From positions 62,001 to 126,000 of the forward strand of contig OY970288.1 in the NCBI GenBank assembly GCA_963716085.1: a stretch of DNA of 64,000 bases, read 5' to 3'. A program made the position numbers and the translations under genes. The notes under the pieces are model-generated. The model did not search any database. It was not told the origin of the DNA and worked only from the letters and a program-made list of their open reading frames with translations. Source of the stretch: Persicitalea sp963716085. GTDB lineage: Bacteria; Bacteroidota; Bacteroidia; Cytophagales; Spirosomataceae. Below are positions 56,102 to 64,000 of the stretch, piece after piece. Each line of letters begins with the position of its first letter. The stretch's first letter is position 1.

Positions 56102-57088
56102 TCAGGTACTCTCCTTTATCTGCAAAACTACCTTTCCCGCGCTCAAATTGGCCTCCACGAAGCGATGGGCTTTGGCGACGTCGTGCCAGGAGAATACTTC
56201 ATCCACTACGGGCCGGATAGTTTTGTTTTCCAGGGCCTCATAAGCGAAATCCCTGAATTCTTTCGTGAGTTTGATCTGGTAGTCGCGGCTTCTCGACCGT
56301 AGCGTCGTTCCCAGAATTTGTAAGCGCTTGAAGACGATGGGGCCGATGTTGGCGGTGGCTTGTCCTCCGGCCATCACAGCCAGCATCACCAGGCGACCGT
56401 CGGATTGCAGGGCCTGGATATTCTGATCGAAGTAGTCGCCACCCACCGGATCTACGATAAGGTTGACGCCCTTGCCGTCGGTGAGTTCTTTTAGTTCTTC
56501 CAGGAAAGGCCCTTTGCGGTAGTCGATGGCATGCTTTGCGCCCAGTTCAAGGCACAGCGCGTGCTTGCCCGACGAGGCGGTGACGATTGCCTCGGCCCCC
56601 GTTAGTTGCGCGAGTTGAATGGCGGCGGTACCCACGCCGCTAGCCCCGGCGTGGAGCAGCACAGTTTCACCCGCTTTCAAGCCTCCCACCCAGTGCAGCG
56701 CCTGGAAGGTCGTGAGAAACACCTCCGGCACAGCGGCGGCATCGGTGTATTCCCAACCCTCGGGAATGGGCATCGCCATATCCTGGTGCATCACGGCAAA
56801 CTCGGCGTAGCCACCGCCGGGCAGCAGACCGAATACTTTATCACCAATCTGCCAGCGCGTAACCCCTTCGCCCACCGACTCGACCTCACCCGCAATTTCC
56901 AGGCCCATAATCAGGCTCGCGCCTTCGGGCGGCGGGTACTTGCCCTCGCGCTGCATGATGTCGGCGCGGTTGAGGGCCGTCGCGTGAACGCGCACCCGGA
57001 TTTCGTTCGCTTCTGGCTTGGGCGTGGGGTAGGGGGCAAGGTATAGCTGGTCGGCGGAGCCGGGTTGTTTTACTTGAACGGCGAGCAT
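56102..57088 (-). CDS. NAD(P)H:quinone oxidoreductase, zinc-independent MDR family
   Basis: The 328-residue protein is a medium-chain dehydrogenase/reductase of the quinone-oxidoreductase (PIG3/QorA) type. The N-terminal domain has RVRVHATALNRADIMQREGK and the typical GLEIAGEVESVGEGV. The Rossmann part shows LLHAGASGVGTAAIQLAQLT and EAIVTASSGKHALCLELGA, then GVNLIVDPVGGDYFDQNIQA and a C-terminal LQILGTTLRSRSRDYQIKL. No zinc-ligand Cys cluster is present. It probably reduces quinones or enones with NADPH. The 3' end is close to the octamer repeat. Confidence 0.92.
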   Translation of the reverse strand: MLAVQVKQPGSADQLYLAPYPTPKPEANEIRVRVHATALNRADIMQREGKYPPPEGASLIMGLEIAGEVESVGEGVTRWQIGDKVFGLLPGGGYAEFAVMHQDMAMPIPEGWEYTDAAAVPEVFLTTFQALHWVGGLKAGETVLLHAGASGVGTAAIQLAQLTGAEAIVTASSGKHALCLELGAKHAIDYRKGPFLEELKELTDGKGVNLIVDPVGGDYFDQNIQALQSDGRLVMLAVMAGGQATANIGPIVFKRLQILGTTLRSRSRDYQIKLTKEFRDFAYEALENKTIRPVVDEVFSWHDVAKAHRFVEANLSAGKVVLQIKEST

Positions 57089-57181
57089 TGGGCTGGATTA
57101 AGCATGGAGAATGGTTTTCAGAGTAGGTAGATACGCTTTTTTACCTTAAAAAACCATTCCCCACGCGGGATTCTCAGGACT

Positions 57182-57808
57182 TTAAAACTTAAACCCAAAA
57201 TGCAAGCCCGGCTCTGGATAGAACGTATTGTCCCACCTGTTCTCGAACTCGGCGAAGGATTCGGGGACGTTCGTTTTGATGGGCCAGTGCGTGAGAGCTA
57301 CCGAGGGTTCGAGGAAAAACCGATTTTTGAAAAGCGGAATGTGGTACCCCAGCCGGTAAGTCATAAATAGCTGGTAGCCACTTTGAATCTTCACGTCCGC
57401 GTCGTCATAGTAGCTTTGCCTGGCGTTCATGGCGTGAACGGCTGCGTACAGCCCTTTCCACAAAAAACGCTGATACACCAAAGCAAAGCCGACATCGCGG
57501 GTATAGCCCGGATATTTCTCATCGGGAGCCGTCTTTTTTGGCCCGTAGGGTATGCCCAGTGGCCAGGCGTATTTCCAGGTTTTCATTTCAATCGACACGA
57601 CGTCCCTGGGGGTTAATCTGTAGCCGACGTTGAGCTGGACAAAATCGGGCGGATTAGGATCGTCGGGAATGAAATTTCCCAGAACAAACATCGTGCTTCC
57701 GATAAAAAACTTGCGGTAGGGCGGCATTTCCCGCTCCCTTTTTTGCCCCATAACAGTGGTAGCGATCATGGCCAGCAGCGTGGCCCATAGAATGAATTGT
57801 TTTTTCAT
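57182..57808 (-). CDS. Exported protein of unknown function, likely barrel
   Basis: The 208-residue protein starts with a signal peptide (MKKQFILWATLLAMIATTVM ending near GQ). The rest has alternating strands with aromatic ends (YRKFFIGSTMFVLGNFIPDD, FVQLNVGYRLTPRDVVSIEM, YQLFMTYRLGYHIPLFKNRF and FYPEPGLHFGFKF), as in small outer-membrane barrels of Bacteroidota. The C-terminal Phe fits insertion by the BAM machinery. No known family is recognised. It sits between the oxidoreductase and the Crp/Fnr gene on the same strand. Confidence 0.7.
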   Translation of the reverse strand: MKKQFILWATLLAMIATTVMGQKREREMPPYRKFFIGSTMFVLGNFIPDDPNPPDFVQLNVGYRLTPRDVVSIEMKTWKYAWPLGIPYGPKKTAPDEKYPGYTRDVGFALVYQRFLWKGLYAAVHAMNARQSYYDDADVKIQSGYQLFMTYRLGYHIPLFKNRFFLEPSVALTHWPIKTNVPESFAEFENRWDNTFYPEPGLHFGFKF

Positions 57809-57922
57809 GACTTACATTTTTTGGTTAGTGAAAATGCAAATCTAGGGGTGCGGGGGGGCGCTTCTCGTTGACGTTGGGTAAGAAAGGATTGGGGACGAGT
57901 CGGTTCTGAAAAATAAATACTC

Positions 57923-58501
57923 CTATGCCAGCTTCTTGGTAAGCCGCTTGCGCAGGCGGCTCAGCGACTCCGCCGTGATGCCGAGATAACTGGCAATCTG
58001 GTACTGCGGAATCCTTTGAAACAGGTCGGGACGGGTTTCCAGCAAATGCAGGTACCGTTCTTCGGTCGTCATTAACTTGTAGTTGGTAAACGACTCCTGA
58101 TGATTGGCCATCATTGCCTCGGACATGATCCGGCAGACTGACTCGAACGCCGGGAATTCTCGGAACATCTTGGCTTCGTGTTCCGGCGTGTTGATTAGCA
58201 GCGTTGCATCCTCGGCGCAAACCAGGTACTGCCCCGAAGGCTCGCCCTTGCCGTAATTTGTCGGAGCGACGGGCTGCTCCTCGGTGTAGAACTCTATCGT
58301 CTTCTCCTCTCCGTCCCTGACGAGGTAGCTTCTCAGGCATCCTTTCAATACCAGGTAGCTTTCCTTAGCGGGCTTTTCTGCTTCCAGGAGGACGGTACCT
58401 TTCTCGAAACGTCTGATCACCGAGCTCGCGACGACCACCTCTTTGAGCTCGTCGGAGATCGAGACGTACTTGGTCAGATAGGCTAGTATTTCATTTTCCA
58501 T
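57923..58501 (-). CDS. Crp/Fnr-family transcription regulator
   Basis: I start at the ATG at 58501 (MENEILAYLTKYVSISDELK); the longer frame begins with a less typical segment. The 192-residue protein has a cyclic-nucleotide-binding fold (RFEKGTVLLEAEKPAKESYL, GCLRSYLVRDGEEKTIEFYT and CAEDATLLINTPEHE). A helix-turn-helix C-terminus follows with ERYLHLLETRPDLFQRIPQY and then QIASYLGITAESLSRLRKRL. It is the compact Bacteroidota type that often senses redox or metabolic state. Its divergent neighbour is the TonB receptor at 58734, a possible target. Confidence 0.92.
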   Translation of the reverse strand: MENEILAYLTKYVSISDELKEVVVASSVIRRFEKGTVLLEAEKPAKESYLVLKGCLRSYLVRDGEEKTIEFYTEEQPVAPTNYGKGEPSGQYLVCAEDATLLINTPEHEAKMFREFPAFESVCRIMSEAMMANHQESFTNYKLMTTEERYLHLLETRPDLFQRIPQYQIASYLGITAESLSRLRKRLTKKLA

Positions 58502-58662
58502 GGCATTGGGAATTATGCAAAGTTTCAGCATAAAGGTAGACAATACTCCTCTGAGTTAGCGCGGCGACTGTTCGAGCGGTCAGGTACAAGCGTAAGTGCA
58601 CTTTCGATGGGTAGAAAATCTAGGTTTTCACAACATAATCAAGCCATAATCTTGGCTTAACA

Positions 58663-58690
58663 TTGGGGTAATACTGCCCGCTTACTTTTG
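58663..58690 (+). promoter_or_regulatory. Bacteroidota promoter for the TonB receptor gene
   Basis: TTG at 58663-58665 and TACTTTTG at 58683-58690 (TAnnTTTG) are 17 bases apart. The gene begins at 58734, so the leader is about 40 bases. It lies in the divergent gap with the Crp/Fnr gene. Confidence 0.6.
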
Positions 58691-58733
58691 CAGCAAATAC
58701 TGACACCCATAAAAAGTAAGACTGACACCTCAA

Positions 58734-61550
58734 ATGAAAAAACACCTTTTACTTTCTCTCCTCCTGGTCGGCCTCTCGTCGCTGGCCATCGCCCAAACGG
58801 GCAGCATCAAAGGCCAGATCATGGACGCCGCCAGCAAAGAAGCCATCATCGGCGGCAGCGTAGTCCTGAAAGGAACGACCCCGCCCGTGGGTACTTCCAC
58901 CGACGTCGAAGGCAACTTCGAAATCACCAATGTTCCGACCGGCAAGCAGACTGTCGTCATCAGCTACGTTTCTTATCGGCCCAAGGAAGTCGAAGTGACG
59001 GTGTATCCCAACCAGGCCATCCTGATTAATAGCACGCTGGAAGAAGACGTCGCCACGCTCAACGAAGTCAAGATCGTGGGCCAACGCGCCACCTTTACCG
59101 ACGTGTCGGTCATCACCGAAATCAAGCAGGCCGAGCAGATTGCGGTCGGTATTTCGGCCCAGCAAATCCAGAAATCACAGGACCGCGATGCCTCGCAGGT
59201 CATCCGCCGCGTGCCGGGCGTGTCCATTCAGGACGACCGCTTCGTCATTATTCGCGGTCTCAACGAGCGCTACAATACCGTGATGCTCAACGACGCCATC
59301 ACGCCCTCGACCGAGGTGGATGTGAAGTCCTTTTCCTTCGATCTCATCCCCAGCTCGGCCATCGACCGGATGATGATCTATAAAACGGGCGCTCCCGAAC
59401 TACCCGGCGAATTTGCGGGTGGGGTCATCAAGATTTATACCAAGACGGTTCCCGATGAAAATGGGCTATTGGTGAGCTTTGCTACCAGCTTTCGCGCCGG
59501 AACTACTTTCCAAAAAGTGCTTAGCGACAAAGGATTCGGGGCCGATATCATCGGCCTTGGTGCGGGAGCAAGAAAGCTACCCAGCTCATTCCCCACTACG
59601 AGCACGCTCACCGCCGAGAACCGCCCGTCGCCCGCTACGCTGCAAGCATTCAGGAATCTGCCGGATTTTTACAACGTGCAGAACGTCAGCGTAAATCCTG
59701 ATATGCGCTTTTCGATTGGCTATAACAACAAGATGTACCTCGGCGACAAGACGCTGACGACCTTCAACAACCTGAGCTATACGAACGCCAACCAAGTGCT
59801 GAACCGTACCCAGAATCGGTACCTGGCTTTCAGTCCTTCGGCGGGCAGGTCGGAAGTACTGACCGCTTACGGCGATCAGTTTTATGGCAACAACGTGCGG
59901 GTGGGGGCGATGTCCAACTGGGCTCTGATTCTCAACCCCAACCATAAGATTGAGTTCCGCAACCTGTTCAACCAGCTTTCCAGTAAGGAAACCACTTTCC
60001 GCCAGGGATATAGCACCGAGAACGGCCGGGAAGTCGAGAACTTTGCCTTCCGTTACGAGGCCAAGAGCATCTACACGGGCCAGCTAAGCGGAACGCACGA
60101 CCTGTCGGACGCCACGACGGTAAAATGGACGGGCGCCTTCGGCTACACCCACCGCTCGGAGCCTGACTTCCGCCGCTTCGTTTCCAGCCGAAATATTGGT
60201 TCCAACGATCCTTTCACGGTCGAAATCGTGCCGGGTGCCAATGCCAGCCTGACGCGTGGGGCGCGGTTCTATTCAACGCTCAACGAATACACTTCATCGC
60301 TGCGGGCCGACGTCGAACACCGCGTGCGGCGCAAAGGCTACGCCGACAACGACAAAATGGACATCAAGCTGCGGGCGGGGGCTTATGGTGAATACAAAGA
60401 TCGTACGTTCCAGGCGCGTTGGTTCAACCTGACCAATCCCGGCGGCGTGTCGCAGGAGGTACTCAATCAGCCTTTCGATGGCTTGTTTAGCCCCAGCACT
60501 ATCTCCGCCGACGGGCTTTACTACGGCGAGCGCACCAATTTCGACGACCGCTACGATGCCCAAAGCGCGCTGGCGGCGGGTTATGTGGGCGCCTACGTTC
60601 CCTTCACGCCAAAATTCAATGCCTCAGTGGGCTTCCGGGCCGAGTTCAACCGGCAGACGCTGCAAAGTCAGTTGCGGGGATCAGGAAATGACGTGAACGT
60701 GGACAACCCGATTTTCCGCCCGCTGCCTTCGGTCAACCTGACCTACAACCTGACCGACAAATCACTGCTGCGGCTGGCCTATGGCATGACGCTCAATCGT
60801 CCCGAATTCCGGGAGTTGGCACCGTTCGTGTACTACGATTTCGGCTTCGACGTGTCGCGGATCGGTAACCCCAACTTGAAAACGCCAAGTATTCAGAACG
60901 CCGACTTCCGCTACGAGTTCTACCCGTCGGACGGTGAAGTGATTTCGATCGCGGGCTTCTACAAGCACTTCCGCAACCCGATCGAAACCAAGGTGCGGTA
61001 CGCGGGTTCAGGCGTGATGTTCACGGTGGATAACGCCGAGCAGGCCTACGCGCTGGGAGCCGAATTGGAAGTGCGCAAGTCTTTGAAGTCGCTGACCACT
61101 TCCGGCTTCGTGGATAACCTGACGCTGCTGCTGAACGCCTCGCTGATTAAAAGCCAGGTCACGACAGGTTTCGCCGGACAGGACAACAACCGTCCCTTGC
61201 AGGGTCAATCGCCTTACCTGGTCAATACCGGAATTTACTACAACGACGCGAACCGCGGATGGCAGGTGAATGTGCTTTACAACGTAATCGGCGAACGTAT
61301 TTTCCTCGTAGGCGACCAGGAAGTGCAGCCTACCGTCTACGAAATGCCCCGCAACGTCATCGACCTGAACATTATCAAGAATATCGGCGAACACCTGCAA
61401 CTGAAAATCGGCGTCCAGGATCTGCTCAACCAGCCTTTCCGCATGATTCAGGACAGTGACCTCGACCAGAAAATCACCGACATCGACGAAACTTACCAGT
61501 CTTATCGTCCGGGTACCTACTCGACGGTGGGGTTGTCGTACAAATTTTGA
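58734..61550 (+). CDS. TonB-dependent outer-membrane receptor
   Basis: The 938-residue protein has a signal peptide (LLLSLLLVGLSSLAIAQ), a carboxypeptidase-like regulatory domain (GSIKGQIMDAASKEAIIGGS, TSTDVEGNFEITNVPTGKQT), then the plug domain (QRATFTDVSVITEIKQAEQI, SQDRDASQVIRRVPGVSIQD). The rest is a 22-strand-type beta-barrel ending FGLSY-like YRPGTYSTVGLSYKF, with the terminal Phe. It is not of the SusC type: there is no SusD-like gene beside it. The next gene encodes a beta-helix lipoprotein that probably works with it. It likely imports a bulky nutrient. Confidence 0.93.
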   Translation: MKKHLLLSLLLVGLSSLAIAQTGSIKGQIMDAASKEAIIGGSVVLKGTTPPVGTSTDVEGNFEITNVPTGKQTVVISYVSYRPKEVEVTVYPNQAILINSTLEEDVATLNEVKIVGQRATFTDVSVITEIKQAEQIAVGISAQQIQKSQDRDASQVIRRVPGVSIQDDRFVIIRGLNERYNTVMLNDAITPSTEVDVKSFSFDLIPSSAIDRMMIYKTGAPELPGEFAGGVIKIYTKTVPDENGLLVSFATSFRAGTTFQKVLSDKGFGADIIGLGAGARKLPSSFPTTSTLTAENRPSPATLQAFRNLPDFYNVQNVSVNPDMRFSIGYNNKMYLGDKTLTTFNNLSYTNANQVLNRTQNRYLAFSPSAGRSEVLTAYGDQFYGNNVRVGAMSNWALILNPNHKIEFRNLFNQLSSKETTFRQGYSTENGREVENFAFRYEAKSIYTGQLSGTHDLSDATTVKWTGAFGYTHRSEPDFRRFVSSRNIGSNDPFTVEIVPGANASLTRGARFYSTLNEYTSSLRADVEHRVRRKGYADNDKMDIKLRAGAYGEYKDRTFQARWFNLTNPGGVSQEVLNQPFDGLFSPSTISADGLYYGERTNFDDRYDAQSALAAGYVGAYVPFTPKFNASVGFRAEFNRQTLQSQLRGSGNDVNVDNPIFRPLPSVNLTYNLTDKSLLRLAYGMTLNRPEFRELAPFVYYDFGFDVSRIGNPNLKTPSIQNADFRYEFYPSDGEVISIAGFYKHFRNPIETKVRYAGSGVMFTVDNAEQAYALGAELEVRKSLKSLTTSGFVDNLTLLLNASLIKSQVTTGFAGQDNNRPLQGQSPYLVNTGIYYNDANRGWQVNVLYNVIGERIFLVGDQEVQPTVYEMPRNVIDLNIIKNIGEHLQLKIGVQDLLNQPFRMIQDSDLDQKITDIDETYQSYRPGTYSTVGLSYKF

Positions 61551-61592
61551 GGCACAAAGTTCCAAAGTTCCAAAGGCACAAAGGCACATAGT
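61551..61592. repeat. Short tandem repeat of the cacaaag/ttccaaag type
   Basis: The 119-base gap after the receptor begins with aggcacaaagttccaaagtt followed by ccaaaggcacaaaggcacat, a degenerate heptamer repeat. It lies directly behind the stop codon, as in several other junctions here. Confidence 0.55.
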
Positions 61593-61669
61593 GGGATGAT
61601 CCGTGCCGCACAGAATTCGCCGAAGTACAACTAAACGATTACACGCATAAACAACTAAACAATAATCAA

Positions 61670-62998
61670 ATGAAAAAGAACATGAATTATCTCAAAGCTT
61701 TCGTATTCAGCGCATTGGTCGTAGGTTTCGCGGCTTGTGACAACGACACACCCGTAGCTCCGACGCCCCCGACCCCTACGGGGCCCAGCATGATTTCGGG
61801 CAACATCACGACCAACACGACCTGGACGGCTGACAAGAAGTATGTGCTCGACGGCTTTGTGTACGTGAAAGACGGAATTACGCTGACCATCGAACCGGGC
61901 ACCATCATCCGGGGCGACAAGCAGAAGAAAGGTTCGCTCATCGTGGAGCGCGGCGCAAAAATCATGGCTGTGGGTACGAAAGAGAAACCCATCGTGTTTA
62001 CGTCCAACCAGCCCGCAGGTCAACGCGCGGCGGGCGACTGGGGTGGCGTCATCATCATGGGCAAAGCCCCGCAGAACAAGCCCGGCGATCCTGTGATCGA
62101 GGGCGAAGGCACGGCCAAGTACGGCGGCGACCAACCCGCCGACAACTCGGGTAAACTGAAGTACGTACGCATCGAGTTCGCGGGCGTAGCGCTGGCAACC
62201 GACAACGAAATCAACGGCCTGACGATGGGCGGCGTCGGCTCGGGTACCGAAATCGACTACGTGCAGGTTTCTTACGGTGGCGACGACTCTTTCGAGTGGT
62301 TTGGCGGCACGGTGAACGCCAAGCACCTGATTTCTTACCGGGGCTTGGACGATGACTTTGACACGGACAATGGGTATAGTGGCAACGTGCAGTATGGCCT
62401 CATCATTCGTGATCCCAAAGTAGCTGACCAGGCGGGTGACTCCAACGCTTTCGAGTCAGACAATGACGGCACGGGTACGGATGCTACGCCTCAGACGTCG
62501 GCCAAGTTTGCCAATATCACGGCTACAATCGCTCCTGGTACGCTGGACTCGAAGTACAACGCGGCTATGCGTCTGCGTCGCAACACGAGGCTCTCTATTT
62601 ACAATAGCGTGTTTGCTGCTCCCTATAAGGTTGGCGTGTTGTTGCAGAACAAATCGGTCGATAACCACAAGAACGGAACCTTGGTATTGCAAGGCATCGC
62701 CATTCAGGGAGCCACCAAAATGTTCGACGGTGCCGACGAGACCGTCTTCAACACCGCCGCCAACAAGAACAGGGTCTACACCGACGTGGCCGACCTGATG
62801 TTGGACACTAACTTCAACAGCCTTACTACTCGCCCGGTGCTGCTACCAAAGGCAGGTTCGCCCCTGCTGACGGGTGGCGTCACGCTACCCGCAGGCTTTG
62901 AACCCGCGCCTTACATCGGTGCTTTCAAAGACACCGACTGGACGGCGGGCTGGGCCAACTTCGATCCCCAGAACACGGACTACGATACTGTAAAATAA
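61670..62998 (+). CDS. Beta-helix-like surface lipoprotein paired with the TonB receptor
   Basis: The 442-residue protein starts MKKNMNYLKAFVFSALVVGF and has a lipobox (VVGFAACDN, Cys23). After a Pro/Thr linker it shows repeated short strands of a right-handed beta-helix (VYVKDGITLTIEPGTIIRGD, IVERGAKIMAVGTKEKPIVF and TSNQPAGQRAAGDWGGVIIM, YVQVSYGGDDSFEWFGGTVN). The GGDDSFEWFGG and DDDFDTDNGYSG regions could be calcium-binding loops. It follows the receptor by 120 bases on the same strand, so the two probably form one uptake unit. The family is widely seen beside TonB receptors in Bacteroidota but its ligand is not known. Confidence 0.82.
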   Translation: MKKNMNYLKAFVFSALVVGFAACDNDTPVAPTPPTPTGPSMISGNITTNTTWTADKKYVLDGFVYVKDGITLTIEPGTIIRGDKQKKGSLIVERGAKIMAVGTKEKPIVFTSNQPAGQRAAGDWGGVIIMGKAPQNKPGDPVIEGEGTAKYGGDQPADNSGKLKYVRIEFAGVALATDNEINGLTMGGVGSGTEIDYVQVSYGGDDSFEWFGGTVNAKHLISYRGLDDDFDTDNGYSGNVQYGLIIRDPKVADQAGDSNAFESDNDGTGTDATPQTSAKFANITATIAPGTLDSKYNAAMRLRRNTRLSIYNSVFAAPYKVGVLLQNKSVDNHKNGTLVLQGIAIQGATKMFDGADETVFNTAANKNRVYTDVADLMLDTNFNSLTTRPVLLPKAGSPLLTGGVTLPAGFEPAPYIGAFKDTDWTAGWANFDPQNTDYDTVK

Positions 62999-63034
62999 GC
63001 AACGACCTTACAATTGGTGTCAGATTATCGAAAA

Positions 63035-63063
63035 GCCGGGGGCGTTTGCTCCCGGTTTTTTTT
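63035..63063 (+). terminator. Rho-independent terminator after the beta-helix lipoprotein
   Basis: An 8-bp stem (ccgggggc / gctcccgg with one G-T) and loop gttt are followed by eight Ts, 37 bases after the stop at 62998. This is a strong, classic terminator that ends the receptor-lipoprotein unit. Confidence 0.9.
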
Positions 63064-63137
63064 GTGCTTGGTGAATCAGTTTACAAAATTTGCCCATATA
63101 TTTACCATGAAAAACCGTACTTCAATTCCTGTTTTAC

Positions 63138-63919
63138 ATGGAGATAAAGAGAAATGTTTCTGATCTACTGCAAGAATACCTAACCATTTTTCCTGCTGTG
63201 GGTATCATTGGCCCCCGGCAAGTGGGCAAAACTACATTGGCAGCCTCGTTTGGCGTGCAAACTTCATCCGCACTTACGTAGAGAAGGATTTGGCTATGCT
63301 CGGACTTAGTACCGAGTCACGCACCATTGAGCGGTTCTGGCGAATGCTAGCAAGCACCCATGCCAATCTATGGAACGCTGAAGGTATTGCTCGTTCGATG
63401 GGCATGACCCGAAAAACAATCAACCGCTACCTAGATTTTATGGAAGGCGCCTTCCTCATCCGGCGGCTGGCACCGTACTACGTCAATATCCCCAAACGGC
63501 TGGTCAAATCGCCTAAAATCTATCTACGCGACAGCGGTATTCTACATGCATTCAAGGATATAGCAACCATGGCGCAGCTCATGGATGACCCGCAGGTGGG
63601 CGCCTCTTGGGAAGGGTTCGTAATTGAGCAAATCATCGCCGCCACGCAGGAAACGCTACGCCCCTTTTTCTATCGAACCCAACAGGGCGCAGAGTGCGAC
63701 CTGGTGCTTGAACGGAATGGCGTGGTCGAAGCAGCCATCGAAGTGAAGCTAAGCACCGCGCCTGTAATAGGCAAAGGGTTCAGGATTGCGGTGGAAGATT
63801 TGAAAGCGAAGCGGGCCTTTGTGATTGGGAAGGTAAACGAGTCCTATTCAGTCAGCGAAATGATAACGGTGTGTAATTTGGCGAGTTTTCTGGATAACTA
63901 CCTTCCACAGTTCAAATAG
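63138..63919 (+). pseudogene. Second decayed AAA/DUF4143 ATPase
   Basis: An ATG at 63138 opens MEIKRNVSDLLQEYLTIFPA and then VGIIGPRQVGKTTLAASFG, a Walker A of the AAA_14 type. The frame then closes at a TAG at 63279. A different frame contains the C-terminal part: WRANFIRTYVEKDLAMLGLS, then RFWRMLASTHANLWNAEGIA, SMGMTRKTINRYLDFMEGAF and the DUF4143 end AFVIGKVNESYSVSEMITVC. About 150 residues of the middle (Walker B, sensors) are missing and the frame is shifted. Only the fragment from 63290 (a TTG) is a continuous frame. It is probably not functional. Confidence 0.82.
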
Positions 63920-64000
63920 GCTGCTTTTTTTGTGTAAATACCGTTTACTAATAATATTCCCCTAAAACGACCGCTTAATAAAATCTGCTGGTATGGCGCA
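63920..64000. other. Non-coding right end
   Basis: The last 81 bases contain a T-run soon after the pseudogene stop and no convincing start or motif. Confidence 0.4.

Noticed and set aside
57825..58340. Minus-strand frame of 171 codons overlapping the Crp/Fnr gene
   Set aside because: It is another frame of the regulator gene with an Arg/Pro-rich translation and no motif.

Overview
The window looks like a chromosomal segment of a moderately GC-rich Bacteroidota bacterium, probably order Cytophagales (Spirosomataceae-like). The grounds are gene content: TonB-dependent receptors with carboxypeptidase-like N-terminal domains, DUF5777/YceI/Rieske genes, DUF4136 and DUF6157 proteins, LytT/LytS regulators, a stand-alone HldE kinase domain, a PVC-type heme protein and many lipoproteins. 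Promoter-like TAnnTTTG boxes of the Bacteroidota type also occur. I found no rRNA, tRNA or CRISPR array.

Layout. 1-6018 (minus strand): a C-terminally cut NHL-type beta-propeller, a hemerythrin-like protein, a YceI/DUF5777/Rieske set, and an ECF sigma factor with its membrane partner. 6251-13434: a GDPD-like secreted protein, a prohibitin-like SPFH protein, an AIM24-like protein, a RelE-type toxin-antitoxin pair, gltX, ridA, an arsenosugar-type glycosyltransferase and an SRPBCC protein. 13665-23631 (plus strand): seven co-directional genes that form the most unusual part of the window. They encode a vWA-like lipoprotein, a three-helix membrane protein, a tubulin/FtsZ-like GTPase, a 1158-residue actin/Hsp70-fold ATPase, a coiled-coil protein, a MotA/ExbB/ZorA-like channel with a long coiled-coil tail, and a MotB/OmpA/ZorB-like stator. 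I read them as one envelope-spanning, ion-driven machine with cytoskeletal NTPases. 23688-30927: HldE kinase domain, then secreted hydrolases (penicillin acylase family, M14 carboxypeptidase, GH20 hexosaminidase) and a lipoprotein. 30978-32173: an IS200-type HUH transposase directly followed, on its 5' side, by twelve ~55-bp tandem repeats with a conserved internal hairpin and an inverted end, like a REP/RAYT arrangement. 32212-37618: a large cytochrome/HEAT-repeat protein, a decayed AAA/DUF4143 ATPase and a phosphoesterase. 37754-47689: recX, an OmpR-type regulator, an AI-2E family transporter, a Lon-substrate-binding-domain protein, ruvX, recJ, lptB and a LytT/LytS pair. 47971-64000: two TonB-type outer-membrane receptors, a VOC protein, a second arsenosugar-type glycosyltransferase, aroB, an M20 amidohydrolase, a quinone oxidoreductase, a Crp/Fnr regulator, a beta-helix-like lipoprotein and a second decayed DUF4143 ATPase.

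Two themes run through the non-coding DNA. Many junctions carry short 7-8 bp tandem repeats or imperfect palindromes of their own type, and in several places the repeat has become the end of a reading frame. Both DUF4143 ATPases are broken in the same way: the segment between Walker A and the C-terminal domain is lost and the frame is shifted. All functions are assigned by reading motifs; no database search was possible.
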